DNA from: Acidimicrobiia bacterium
GTDB taxonomy: Bacteria; Actinomycetota; Acidimicrobiia; IMCC26256; JAOSJM01
Reading direction: 5' to 3'
Length of the DNA: 64,000 bases
Assembly (NCBI GenBank): GCA_027494165.1
Contig: JAOSJM010000006.1
Coordinates: 1-64,000 of the forward strand
The notes under the pieces are model-generated. The model saw only the letters and a list, made by a program, of their open reading frames with translations, was not told where the DNA came from and made no database searches. A program made the position numbers and the translations under genes. Below, one piece after another: positions 8,215 to 16,697 of the stretch (the first letter of the stretch is position 1; the number at the start of each line of letters is the position of its first letter).

Positions 8215-10767
8215 GTGATCCACACCCCGGACCGTCGCCTGCGCGTGTTCGTCAGCTCCACCATGGGAGAGCTGGCGGCCGAGCGCGCCGCGGTGTCCCG
8301 GGCGGTCGAGCAGCTCCGCCTCACCCCGGTGCTCTTCGAGCTCGGGGCCCGACCCCACCCGCCCCGGGACCTGTACCGGGCGTACCTGCGCCAGAGCGAG
8401 GTCTTCGTCGGCATCTACTGGCAGCGCTACGGGTGGGTGGCCCCGGGCGAGACGATCTCGGGGATCGAGGACGAGTACCTCGCCGCCGCCGGCAAGCCCA
8501 AGCTCGTCTACCTCCGCGAACCCGCCGACGAGCGCGACCCGCGGCTGGCCGAGCTGATCGACCGGATCCGCTCCGACGACGTCTCGTACCGGTCGTTCCG
8601 CGAGCCCGACGAGCTGGCGACGCTCCTCGCCGACGACCTCGCCGTCCTGCTCAGCGAGCGGTTCTCCGACGGCCTCGCCCCCGTCGCGCCACAGGAGGCC
8701 CCCCCATCGGCGGGCGCGGCCCGCCCCCTGCCGGCGGCGCTCGACCGCTTCGTGGGCCGGTCGGCGGTGCTGCGCGAGCTGCGGGGCCTGCTCGGCGACC
8801 CGGGCACGCGCCTCGTGACCCTGGTCGGACCCGGGGGGATCGGCAAGACCCGGCTCGCGCTCGAGGTGGCCGCCACCGTGGCGGGCGACCCCCGCGACGG
8901 CGTCCACGTCGTCACCCTGGCGTCGACCCGTGACCCCGGCCAGGTCCTCGACGCCGTCCGGAGCTCCCTCGGCCTCACCGAGACCCACGGGGCGTCCGCG
9001 CTCGACCAGCTGCGCACCTTCCTCGCCGAGCGGGACCTGCTCCTGGTCCTCGACAACTTCGAGCAGGTGGTGGAGGCGGCGCCGCTGGTCGCGGACCTGC
9101 TCGCCGCCGCTCCCGGGCTCCGGGTCCTCGTGACCAGCCGGGAGGTGCTGCGGATCTCGGGCGAGCACGTCTTCACCGTGCCGCCCCTCGACGTCCCCGA
9201 CGAGGGCGCCCGCCCCGACGACGAGCGCGACTCGGAGGGCGTGCAGCTCTTCATGGACCGGGCGAGCGCCGTGCGCCCCGACCTGGCCTTCGACGACGCC
9301 ACCACCCACACCGTGGCGTCGATCGTCCGTCGCCTCGACGGGCTTCCCCTGGCGATCGAGCTGGCCGCGGCCCGGACCCGCCTCCTCGACCCGCCCGACC
9401 TCCTGGACCGCCTCGACCGGCGGCTGGGGCTCCTCACCGGTGGGCCCCGGGACCTCCCCGAGCGCCAGCGGACCCTCCGCCTCACCATCCAGTGGAGCTA
9501 CGAGCTCCTCACCGACGCCGAGCGCGACCTCCTCGACCGCCTCGGCGTGCTCGTCGGGAGCTTCTCCCTCGACTCCGCCGAGGCCCTCTGCGGGTCGGTG
9601 GGACCCGACGCGGTGCTCGACACGCTGTCGTCGCTCGTCGACCGCAGCCTCGTCGGCACGGCCGGGGCCGTGGGGGGAGGTCCCCGGTTCACGATGCTGG
9701 AGACGATCCGGGAGTTCGCGCTGGAGCGACTCGAGCGCCGGGGCCTCCTCGACGAGCTGCGCGAGCGCCACGCCTGCCACTTCCTCGACCTGGTCGTCGA
9801 GCGGGAGGCCGACTACGAGCGGGGCGGCGAGATCGGGCTGGTCGAGCGGTTCACCGCCGACCATCAGAACCTGCGGAGCGCGCTCGACTGGTTCGTCACC
9901 CAGGAGCGGGCGGCCGAGGCGACGCGCTTCGCCCGGGCCGTCTGGCGCTTCTGGTGGGTCCGGAGCCTGCTGCGCGAGGGCATCGACCACATGGCCCGGG
10001 TGCTGGCGCGGGTCGAGCACCTCACCGATCGCGAGCGGGCCGACGCCAGCTACGTCCTCGGCCACCTGGCCTTCGGGCTCAGCGACTACGAGCGCGCCGC
10101 CCCGCACCTCGAAGAGGCCCACCGCACCTTCGCAGCGCTGGGCGACGACCTGGGGCTCGCGCTCGTGTCCATGCCCCTCGGCGTGATCCGGGCCGCCGCC
10201 GGATCGCCCGACTGGGAGGCGACCTCCCGCGACGCGATCGAGCATGCCGGGGTGGCGGGCAACCTGTGGGCGCTCGCGGCCGCCGAGCTGGGCCTCGGCA
10301 GCGTCCTGCTCGTCGCCGGTCGGGCCGACGAGGCGGCCCCGGTCCTCGCGCGGTCCGCCGAGCACGCCCGGGAGATCGGCACCGAGGTCCTCCTCGCCTA
10401 CTCGCTCGTCTACCTCGGCCGCGCCCACCTGGAGCTGGGCGAGCACGGGCCGGCCCGGGACACGCTCGACGAGGCGCTGGCCCGGACGGGGTTCATGGAG
10501 AGCCGCGAGGCCGCGTCGCGGGCGCTCGAGGGGCTGGCGGCGCTCGCCCTCGCCGAGGGCGACGCCGGGCTCGGGGCGCGCCTGTTCGGCGCGGCCGAGG
10601 CGGCCCGTCGCTCGGTCGGCGCTCCGGTGTGGCGGCCCGACGAGGCGGCCCACGAGCGGACCGGGCAGGAGCTCCGGGCCCGCCTGGGGCCCGACGCCTT
10701 CCGCGCCGCCTACGACGAGGGCCTGTCCCTCCCCTTCGCCGAGGCGATCGGGGCGGCCCGGTCCTGA
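8215..10767 (+). CDS. DUF4062-STAND ATPase with C-terminal helical/TPR-like repeats
   Basis: An 850-residue multidomain protein. Residues about 9-140 match the DUF4062 pattern (LRVFVSSTMGELAAERAA, then FVGIYWQRYGW). An NB-ARC-like STAND NTPase follows: Walker A GPGGIGKTR at about 205, Walker B LLLVLDNFEQV at about 276, and GLPLAIELAAARTRLL at about 376. The last 350 residues are helical repeats of the TPR type. This resembles AfsR/SARP ATPase cores without a DNA-binding domain. STAND proteins of this plan include signalling and anti-phage proteins. The GTG start is the only good one. It is followed by a DNA methyltransferase and a possible nuclease. Function is not established. Confidence 0.82.
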   Translation: MIHTPDRRLRVFVSSTMGELAAERAAVSRAVEQLRLTPVLFELGARPHPPRDLYRAYLRQSEVFVGIYWQRYGWVAPGETISGIEDEYLAAAGKPKLVYLREPADERDPRLAELIDRIRSDDVSYRSFREPDELATLLADDLAVLLSERFSDGLAPVAPQEAPPSAGAARPLPAALDRFVGRSAVLRELRGLLGDPGTRLVTLVGPGGIGKTRLALEVAATVAGDPRDGVHVVTLASTRDPGQVLDAVRSSLGLTETHGASALDQLRTFLAERDLLLVLDNFEQVVEAAPLVADLLAAAPGLRVLVTSREVLRISGEHVFTVPPLDVPDEGARPDDERDSEGVQLFMDRASAVRPDLAFDDATTHTVASIVRRLDGLPLAIELAAARTRLLDPPDLLDRLDRRLGLLTGGPRDLPERQRTLRLTIQWSYELLTDAERDLLDRLGVLVGSFSLDSAEALCGSVGPDAVLDTLSSLVDRSLVGTAGAVGGGPRFTMLETIREFALERLERRGLLDELRERHACHFLDLVVEREADYERGGEIGLVERFTADHQNLRSALDWFVTQERAAEATRFARAVWRFWWVRSLLREGIDHMARVLARVEHLTDRERADASYVLGHLAFGLSDYERAAPHLEEAHRTFAALGDDLGLALVSMPLGVIRAAAGSPDWEATSRDAIEHAGVAGNLWALAAAELGLGSVLLVAGRADEAAPVLARSAEHAREIGTEVLLAYSLVYLGRAHLELGEHGPARDTLDEALARTGFMESREAASRALEGLAALALAEGDAGLGARLFGAAEAARRSVGAPVWRPDEAAHERTGQELRARLGPDAFRAAYDEGLSLPFAEAIGAARS

Positions 10768-10937
10768 CGTCCGGCGCCGCACGGGTCGGCCGTGGTCCGG
10801 CTGGTCCGGCGGGCCCGACGAGCCCGTGGACGTCACAGGGTCCCCGTATGCTCGCTGCCGGCCCACCTCGCGCCGGCGCTCCTCCCCACCCCCGGGGCGG
10901 GTGGTCCGTAGGATGGGGGCTCGGTGAGGAGGACCTC
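10768..10937. promoter_or_regulatory. Possible promoter of the DNA methyltransferase gene
   Basis: TAGGAT at 10909-10914 matches the TANNNT -10 pattern and lies 23 bases before the GTG at 10938. A strong ribosome site, GAGGAGG, lies in between. No obvious -35 hexamer is seen. The rest of this 170-bp gap shows nothing recognisable. Confidence 0.4.
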
Positions 10938-12403
10938 GTGAGGAAGCGCCGGCCGACGTCGACCTCCGCCTTCGGTGTGGGCCGGCGGGAGAGCCACGAC
11001 GCCACCGACTTCTACGCCCGGTTCAGCGCCCCCGACCTCTCCGACGACCACGAGGTCCGGGCCACGCCACCCGGGGGCCTCGACCGCATCTACGCCCACG
11101 ACGCCCGCGACATGCCCGAGCTCGAGGACGCCTCGGTCGCCCTCGTCGTCACCTCACCGCCCTACTTCGCCGGCAAGGAGTACGAGGAGGCCCTGGGAGA
11201 GGGGCACATCCCGGCCTCGTACCTCGACTACCTCGAGATGCTGCGCGACGTGTTCGCCACGTGCGTGGACAAGCTCGAGCCCGGGGGCCGCATCGCCGTC
11301 AACGTCGCCAACCTGGGCCGCAAGCCCTACCGGTCGCTGTCGGCCGACGTGATCGGCATCCTCCAGGACGACCTCGGGCTCCTCCTGCGAGGCGAGATCC
11401 TGTGGTGGAAGGCCCGGGGAGCCGCCGGGTCGTGCGCCTGGGGCTCGTTCCGGAGCCCGGCCAACCCGGTGCTGCGCGACCTCACCGAGCGGGTGGTCGT
11501 GGCCAGCAAGGGCCGCTTCGACCGGGCGCTCGCCGGGCCGGAACGGGCCCGGAACCGGCTGCCGTCCGAGGCGACGATCTCCAAGGACGAGTTCATGGAG
11601 GCCACCACCGACGTGTGGGAGATCCCGGCCGAGAGCGCCACCCGGGTCGGCCACCCGGCCCCGTTCCCGGTCGAGCTCCCCCAGCGGCTCGTCGAGCTGT
11701 ACACCTACCGGGGCGACGTGGTGCTCGACCCGTTCATGGGCTCGGGGTCCACCGCGGTGGCCGCGCTGCGCACCGGGCGCCGCTTCGTCGGATACGACAC
11801 CGACCCGGGTTACGTCGACGCCGCGATGCGGCGGGTCGAGGCCGAGCGGGCGCGGCTCGACACGCGGTGGAGGCCGGGGCGCGGGCCGGGCGCGAGGGCG
11901 AGGGTCGGGACGAGGGTGAGGGTGAGGCCGATCGGGCCCTCGCCGGGGGTGCCAAGCTCGTCGACGTCGCCGCGGCCCTGCTGCGCGACTGCGGCTTCAC
12001 CGAGGTGCAGCCCCACCGCCGGGGCCGGCGCTTCCCGGTCGAGCTGGCGCTCACCGCCCGTGACCGGGCCGGGACGCTGTGGTACGTCGACGTGTGCGGC
12101 GGGCTCACGACCCCCCGCACCGGGCTGCGGCGCGCGGATGTCCTCTGGCGTGCCCTCGGCCGGGCCGGGGTCCTGCGGGCCGAGCTCGGCAAGCTCCCCC
12201 CGCTGCTCGTGCTCACGACCGACCTCCCCGACCGGCGCTCGACGGGGTGGGCGGCGTTGCGCGCCGCCCGGGGCGAGCTGCTCTGCGACGCCCTCGACGT
12301 GCGGTCGGCGGCCGCCCGGGCCCGGCTGCGCGAGTACGCCGGCGGGTCGTCGGCCGGCGAGCCCGTCGGCGACCTCGTCGCGCCCCGTGACGACGCCGGG
12401 TGA
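10938..12403 (+). CDS. Site-specific DNA methyltransferase (beta-class N4/N6) with extra C-terminal domain, one frameshift
   Basis: An amino-methyltransferase of DNA. The catalytic motif TSPPY is near residue 72 and the SAM-binding motif DPFMGSGSTAVAALRTGRRF near 265, the circular order typical of the beta class. The frame shifts between about 11860 and 11935; the downstream frame ends at 12403 and encodes a domain starting KLVDVAAALLRDCGFTEV with WYVDVCGG, followed by a Leu-rich end. No stop separates the two parts, so a single fused protein of about 485 residues with one missing base is the simplest reading. The C-terminal domain is not recognised with certainty; a nuclease-like or target-recognition role is possible. 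GAGGAGG precedes the GTG start. Confidence 0.82.
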
Positions 12404-12480
12404 CGCACGATGACGCCGCCGACCCCTGACCTCGCCGGCGTCCGGCTCCCCGCGCCGGCTCCGGCCCGGCGCGCCTGACC

Positions 12481-13491
12481 GTGGCCGCTCCCCGCACCGA
12501 GGTCACCGAGATCGTCACCGGGCTCGCCATGCTCGGCCACGACGACCTCCGCTGGGCCCTGGCCGCCCACCCGCCCGCGCTGCGCAACGTCAGCGGGGAG
12601 CGCTGGGAGCGGCTCGCCGCCCTCGAGCGGGAGGGCCGGTTCCGGCTCGAGTTCGCCGCCGCCTGGGCGAACGGCGCGACGTTCCTGCGCGCCGACGACG
12701 GGCTGCGGGGCCGGGTACCGCTCCTCGTGGAGTGGAAGGGTCCGCACCGCGACCCGGCGGAGGGAGCCGTCCCCGCCGACCTGCGGGTCGACCACGTGTA
12801 CCTCGTGAGCTGCAAGTACCTCTCGCGGATCTTGGTGAACGCCTCGCCCGCCCACCTCTTCGACCGTGCGCTGGCCGGCGGGCCCGGCGTCACCGGCCCC
12901 GACTGGTACCTGGGCGCCGCTCCCGGCGCCTACCAGGAGCTCTACGCCGAGGTGCGCGCCGGCCTCCCGGCCGACCTGCACCTCCCGCCCTACGCCGCCG
13001 ACCTCGCGCCCGACCACCGGGCCGCGCTCCGCGAGGCGCTGCGGAGGGGATGGCCGCCCGGTGGTGCCGTGGCGGCCTACCGGGCCTTCGCGGGCGAGGT
13101 CGCCCGGGCGTCGGCCGAGCGGTGGCGCCAGGCCCTCGGGACGAAGCGGGCCCGTGAGGCGATGCTGTGGCGGCTGCTGCGGATCGGCCCCGCGCCGTAC
13201 TTCGTGCTCGGCGCAGCCGAGGGGCGCCCGCTGCGGCTGCGGATCATGACCCCCTGGGACTGGCGGCAGCGCTTCGACCTCCGCCGCTTCGACGTGTGGG
13301 GCGACGAGGCCGGCCAGCCGACCGTCCGCTGGCGGGCGACCGTGCGCGACCGCGGCGGGGGCGGCGATGCCGTGCTCGACGGGCACGTCGAGATCCGCTG
13401 GAGCCACGGCCGCTTCGCCCAGCCTCCCGAGGCCAAGGTGTACCTCGACACCCCCCACCACCGGGTCCCCGGCTACGTCCCGCTGTCCTGA
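12481..13491 (+). CDS. Uncharacterised protein, possible restriction-nuclease-like
   Basis: A 336-residue protein I do not recognise. It lies 77 bp downstream of the DNA methyltransferase and ends just before a family A repeat array. Around residues 80-125, VPLLVEWKGP is followed by DLRVDHVYLVSCKYLSRIL; the spacing of an acidic residue, then SCK resembles the D...(E/S)xK core of PD-(D/E)xK nucleases. The C-terminal third has WDWRQRFDLRRFDVWG and ends with a beta-rich part. Together with the methyltransferase this could be a restriction-modification pair, but the catalytic assignment is only inference. The start is GTG with no clear ribosome site. Confidence 0.6.
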   Translation: MAAPRTEVTEIVTGLAMLGHDDLRWALAAHPPALRNVSGERWERLAALEREGRFRLEFAAAWANGATFLRADDGLRGRVPLLVEWKGPHRDPAEGAVPADLRVDHVYLVSCKYLSRILVNASPAHLFDRALAGGPGVTGPDWYLGAAPGAYQELYAEVRAGLPADLHLPPYAADLAPDHRAALREALRRGWPPGGAVAAYRAFAGEVARASAERWRQALGTKRAREAMLWRLLRIGPAPYFVLGAAEGRPLRLRIMTPWDWRQRFDLRRFDVWGDEAGQPTVRWRATVRDRGGGGDAVLDGHVEIRWSHGRFAQPPEAKVYLDTPHHRVPGYVPLS

Positions 13492-13814
13492 CCGGCGCCC
13501 GCCGATCCCTCCGGCGGGTGCGCCCGAGCCCGCCCCCATCCCGGGTGTCGATACCGTCGCCCAGCGGGGGTGGAGACACCCGAGACGCAGGAGGAGCCCT
13601 CCCCGGTGTCGATACCCCCACCCAGCGGGGGTGGAGACACCCGAGACGCAGAAGGAGCCCTCCCCGGTGTCGATACCCCGCCACCCAGCGGGGGTAGCGA
13701 CACCCGAGACGCAGGTACCGCCGACCCGAGAGCGAGGGACGCCGACCCGAGAGGCGGCCCGAGAGGCGGCCCGGGCACCCGATGGTTGACCTCGCCCCGG
13801 GCGATCGCGGTACG
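13492..13814. other. Gene-free stretch containing a family A array
   Basis: This stretch follows the nuclease-like gene. It contains the three-unit family A array (13543-13705) and a short set of GACCCGAGAG/GGCGGCCCGAG direct repeats at about 13723-13775. The cobalamin riboswitch starts shortly after. No promoter was clearly identified, though one must exist for the riboswitch transcript. Confidence 0.6.
13543..13705. repeat. Family A palindromic tandem array, three copies at 61-bp spacing
   Basis: Hairpin units start at 13543, 13604 and 13665, again exactly 61 bp apart. The first has inner arm TACCGTCGC instead of TACCCCCGC, and the second and third begin CGGTGTC. The third carries a 2-bp insertion in its loop (CCACCCA). 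The linkers GAGACGCAGGAGGAGCCCTC and GAGACGCAGAAGGAGCCCTC differ from those at 3.3 kb but are nearly identical to each other. This suggests local amplification after the family spread. Confidence 0.92.
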
Positions 13815-13995
13815 GTGCGGGGGACAGCGGTCACCTGCGACCCGGACGTCGTAGGTGGTCCCGCCGGAGCGATCCGGCGGGGCGGGGGAAGCCGGTGAGA
13901 GACCGGCGCTGACCCGCAACTGTGAGCGGCGAGGGTGGGCCCACAACCCGCCCGGCGCCGTGAGCCAGGATGCCCGCCACTGTCCACCGGGCCAC
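13815..13995 (+). ncRNA. Cobalamin (B12) riboswitch
   Basis: The conserved aptamer core is directly readable: GGGGGAAGCCGGTGAGA at about 13884, then CCGGCGCTGACCCGCAACTG, and the B12 box GCCAGGATGCCCGCC at 13964-13978. The segment GTAGGTGGTCCCGCC at about 13851 is the expected 5' part. Exact outer boundaries are approximate. It lies 5' of the prenyltransferase-repeat surface protein gene and the following ECF transporter genes, so adenosylcobalamin probably represses this operon. The aptamer core is strong evidence; expression control is known for the class. Confidence 0.93.
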
Positions 13996-14072
13996 CGGTG
14001 TTCCCGTAGCGGAGCCGCCGAGAGGCGGCGGACAGACGGCCCTCGTGGACCAGGGGCCGGCGGAGGACCACC

Positions 14073-15516
14073 ATGCATCGTCGTACCCGTTCCCTCTCCC
14101 TCTCCTTCGGCGCGCCCGCGCGCGCCCGCGCCGCGCACACCGCGCACCTCACTCGCACCGACCGCACCACCCCGGTCGCCCGCACCGGGCTCGCCGCCCT
14201 CGCCCTCGCGCTCGCCCTGACCCTCGCCACCGCCTGGCCGGCCCGGGCCGCCGACCCGGCCGACGCGGCGGCAGCCCAGCAGGCGGCCACCTGGCTGGCG
14301 ACCCAGCAGCAGGCCGACGGCGGCTTCGAGGTGGCCGGGTTCCCCGGCTTCGAGACGCCCGACGCCGTGCTGGCGATCGCCGAGGCCGCCCAGACCGGCG
14401 GCACCTGGAGCACCGCCGAGGCGCTCGCCGCCGTCCAGGCCCTCGTCGCCGGCGGCGCCACGCCCCTCGACGCCCTCGACGACTTCGTCGACGCCGGCGG
14501 CCTGTCGGCCGGCCAGGCCGCCAAGCTGGTCGTGCTGGTGGCCGCGCCGCTCGGCCTCGACCCCGCCGACTTCGACCCTCCGACGACACGGCCGACCCGG
14601 TCGACCTGATGGCGATCGTCGACGCCGGTGCCCTGCCCGACGGCTCCTACGGCGCCGGCGTCCTCAACGCCACCCTCTACGCCATGCTCGCCGAGCGGCT
14701 CGCCGGCGGGGCCGTGCCCGCCGCCGCGACCACCTACGTCCGCGGCGTGCAGCACGACGACGGGAGCTGGAACTTCGCCGGCACCGCCAGCCCCGACGGC
14801 GACGTCGACACCACGGCGCTCGCCGTCCAGGCGCTGATCGCGGCCGGGGCCTCCCCGGGCGACGCCGACGTGCAGGAGGCCCTGGCCTTCCTCGCCGGCC
14901 AGCACGGCGCCGACGGGAGCTGGAGCGCCTTCGGCTCCCCCGACCCCAACTCCACCTCCGTCGCCAGCCTGGCCCTGCGGGCCGCCGGTTGGGACCCCGC
15001 CGAGGCGTGCTGGCGCGACGCCGCCCGGCCCGACCTCGCCGGCAACCCCTACACGGCGCCGGCCTCGTTCGTCCGGACCCAGCAGCAGGCCGACGGCCGG
15101 ATCGCCAGCCCCAACGACGCCTTCGGCGTCAACACCTTCGCCACGTCCCAGGCGATCCAGGGCCTCCTCGCCGGCTGGCTGCCGGTGGTCCGGGCCGAGG
15201 CCCAGCCCTGCCCCGACCCGCCGGTGGACGACCCCGACCCCCAGGACGACCCGACGACCACCACCACGGCTCCGCCGCCGAGCACCACGGCTCCGGCGCC
15301 CACCACCACCCCGACCACCGCGGCCTCGCCCGGGGCCACGGTCCCGACCACGGCTCCCCCACCACCGCGGTGGCGAGCAGCACCGTGTCGGGCACCCTGC
15401 CGGCCACGGGGGCCGGATCCTCGTCGTGGCCGCTGACCCTCGCCGGGGTCAGCGCGCTCGGGCTCGGCACCGCCGTCGTCGTGGCCGCCCGTCGCAGGGC
15501 GGGAGCCCGGCCGTGA
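14073..15516 (+). CDS. Surface-anchored prenyltransferase/squalene-cyclase-repeat protein, transcobalamin alpha-domain-like; two frameshifts
   Basis: A secreted protein of about 480 residues. It has a long n-region and a signal peptide (TGLAALALALALTLATAWPARA). At least four repeats of the alpha/alpha-barrel type are visible: WLATQQQADGGF, HDDGSWNF, GADGSWSAFG and RTQQQADGRI. A Thr/Pro-rich stalk leads to an LPATG sortase-like signal, a hydrophobic segment and RRR at the C-terminus, so it is probably cell-wall anchored. Missing bases in the C3 run at 14576-14578 and the C5 run at 15356-15360 break the frame. Animal intrinsic factor and transcobalamin use the same alpha6/alpha6 fold to bind B12. 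Control by the riboswitch supports a role in cobalamin capture. GGAGG lies 7 bases before the ATG. Confidence 0.85.
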
Positions 15517-16513
15517 CCCGGCGACGCCGCCGCCCTCCGCTGCGGTGGGCGGCGGCGTTCGCGGCCGTCGCGGCCCTCGTGGCCTCGGGCTTCCCGGTGC
15601 CGGCGGCGCGGCGAGCGAGCACCGGGCCCTCGTGGTCGTCGACACCGGGACCGAGGTGAGGACCGCGGTCGTGCGCTTCACCGAGGAGTCGATCTCGGGA
15701 CTCGACGCGCTCGAGCGGGCCGGGATGGACCCCGTGGTCTACGCCTTCGCCGGCCAGGGTGGGGCGGTCTGCGAGCTGTGCGGGACGGGCTGCCCGGCCG
15801 ACTCCTCCTGCCTCACCTGCGCCGAGGGCCGGTACTGGGCCTACCACCGCGCCGCGGCCGGCGCGACCTCCTACACCTACTCCCGGGCGGGGGCCGGGAG
15901 CACGGCCGTGCACGACGGCGACGTCGAGGGCTGGAAGTGGGGATACGGCGAGGCCCCGCCGTTCCTCACCCTCGACCAGGTCGACCCGCCGCCGACCACC
16001 TCGCCCCGCCGCCCCCGACGACGTCACCCCAGCCGCCCGCCCCGACGACGGCCCCGCCCGCGACGGCCGGTGGCGGCCCGGCTCCCGCCGGGGGCGCCGG
16101 GCCGGCCGCGACGCCGCCACCTCCGGGCGGCGGCTCGCCAGCGGACGGCGGGGAAGGTCGGGACCGGCTCGACGCCGGGGACGACCGCCGCCGAGTCCCC
16201 CGACCCCGAGACCGCGGTGGAGGGTGTGACCGCGACGCGGGGGGAGGACGGCGCCGACGGTGGGGCGGCCGGTGACGGCAGCCCGGGCGGTGGCACAAGC
16301 GGCCGGGACGACAGCGGCGACCGTGACGGGAGCGACGGGCAGGCCGCCGGCCGCGCGGGCGGCGACTCCGGCGGCGACTCCGGCGGCGACTCGGGCGGCG
16401 ACACCGACTCCGGGGGTGGCGGCCCGGGCGCGTGGTCGCTCCTGGGGCTCGTCGCGGCACTCGGCGGTCTCGGCGGCGGGACGGTGGCCGTGCGCAGGAG
16501 GCGGACCCGGTGA
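15513..16513 (+). CDS. Membrane-anchored DUF4430-like protein, transcobalamin beta-domain-like; three frameshifts
   Basis: The GTG start overlaps the upstream stop by four bases. An Arg-rich signal peptide (WAAAFAAVAALVASGFPVPA) is followed by a domain with ALVVVDTGTEVRTAVVRF, SGLDALERAGMDP, cysteines in CELCGTGCPADSSCLTC, YWAYH and VEGWKWGYGEAPPF, the pattern of DUF4430. A Pro/Thr then Gly/Asp-rich linker (with GGDSGGDS repeats) leads to a C-terminal membrane segment and RRRRTR. Frames break near 15606, in the C4 run at 16004-16007 and in the G4 run at 16150-16153. DUF4430 matches the C-terminal domain of intrinsic factor, so with the preceding protein it makes a split two-domain B12 binder. 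The ligand is inferred. Confidence 0.8.
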
Positions 16514-16527
16514 GCGTGCGCCGTCTC

Positions 16528-16659
16528 GGGTGTCGATACCGTCGCTCAGCGGGGGTAGAGACACCCGAGACGCAGACGGCACCCTCCCGGGTGCCGATAC
16601 CGTCGCCCAGCGGGGGTAGAGACACCCGAGACGCAGCGGGGGCGGGGGCAGAGACACCC
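16528..16659. repeat. Family A palindromic array inside the cobalamin operon
   Basis: Two full units start at 16528 and 16589, 61 bp apart, and a right half-unit (CAGAGACACCCGAGACG) lies at about 16649-16665. The inner arms are TACCGTCGC/GCGGGGGTA. The array occupies the gap between the DUF4430-like gene and ecfT, both on the plus strand. Its hairpins could attenuate transcription or set mRNA stability between the capture genes and the transporter genes. Confidence 0.9.
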
Positions 16660-16697
16660 GAGACGTGGCGAGACGTCGGCCGGGGGCGGGGGGTGAC

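Noticed and set aside
8092-10866. Long minus-strand ORF of 924 codons opposite the STAND ATPase
   Set aside because: It is low-complexity (Gly/Glu/Val/Arg) and has no motif, while the plus strand has Walker A and B and DUF4062.
13723-13790. Small gene between the family A array and the riboswitch
   Set aside because: The frames are short and built from GACCCGAGAG-type repeats.
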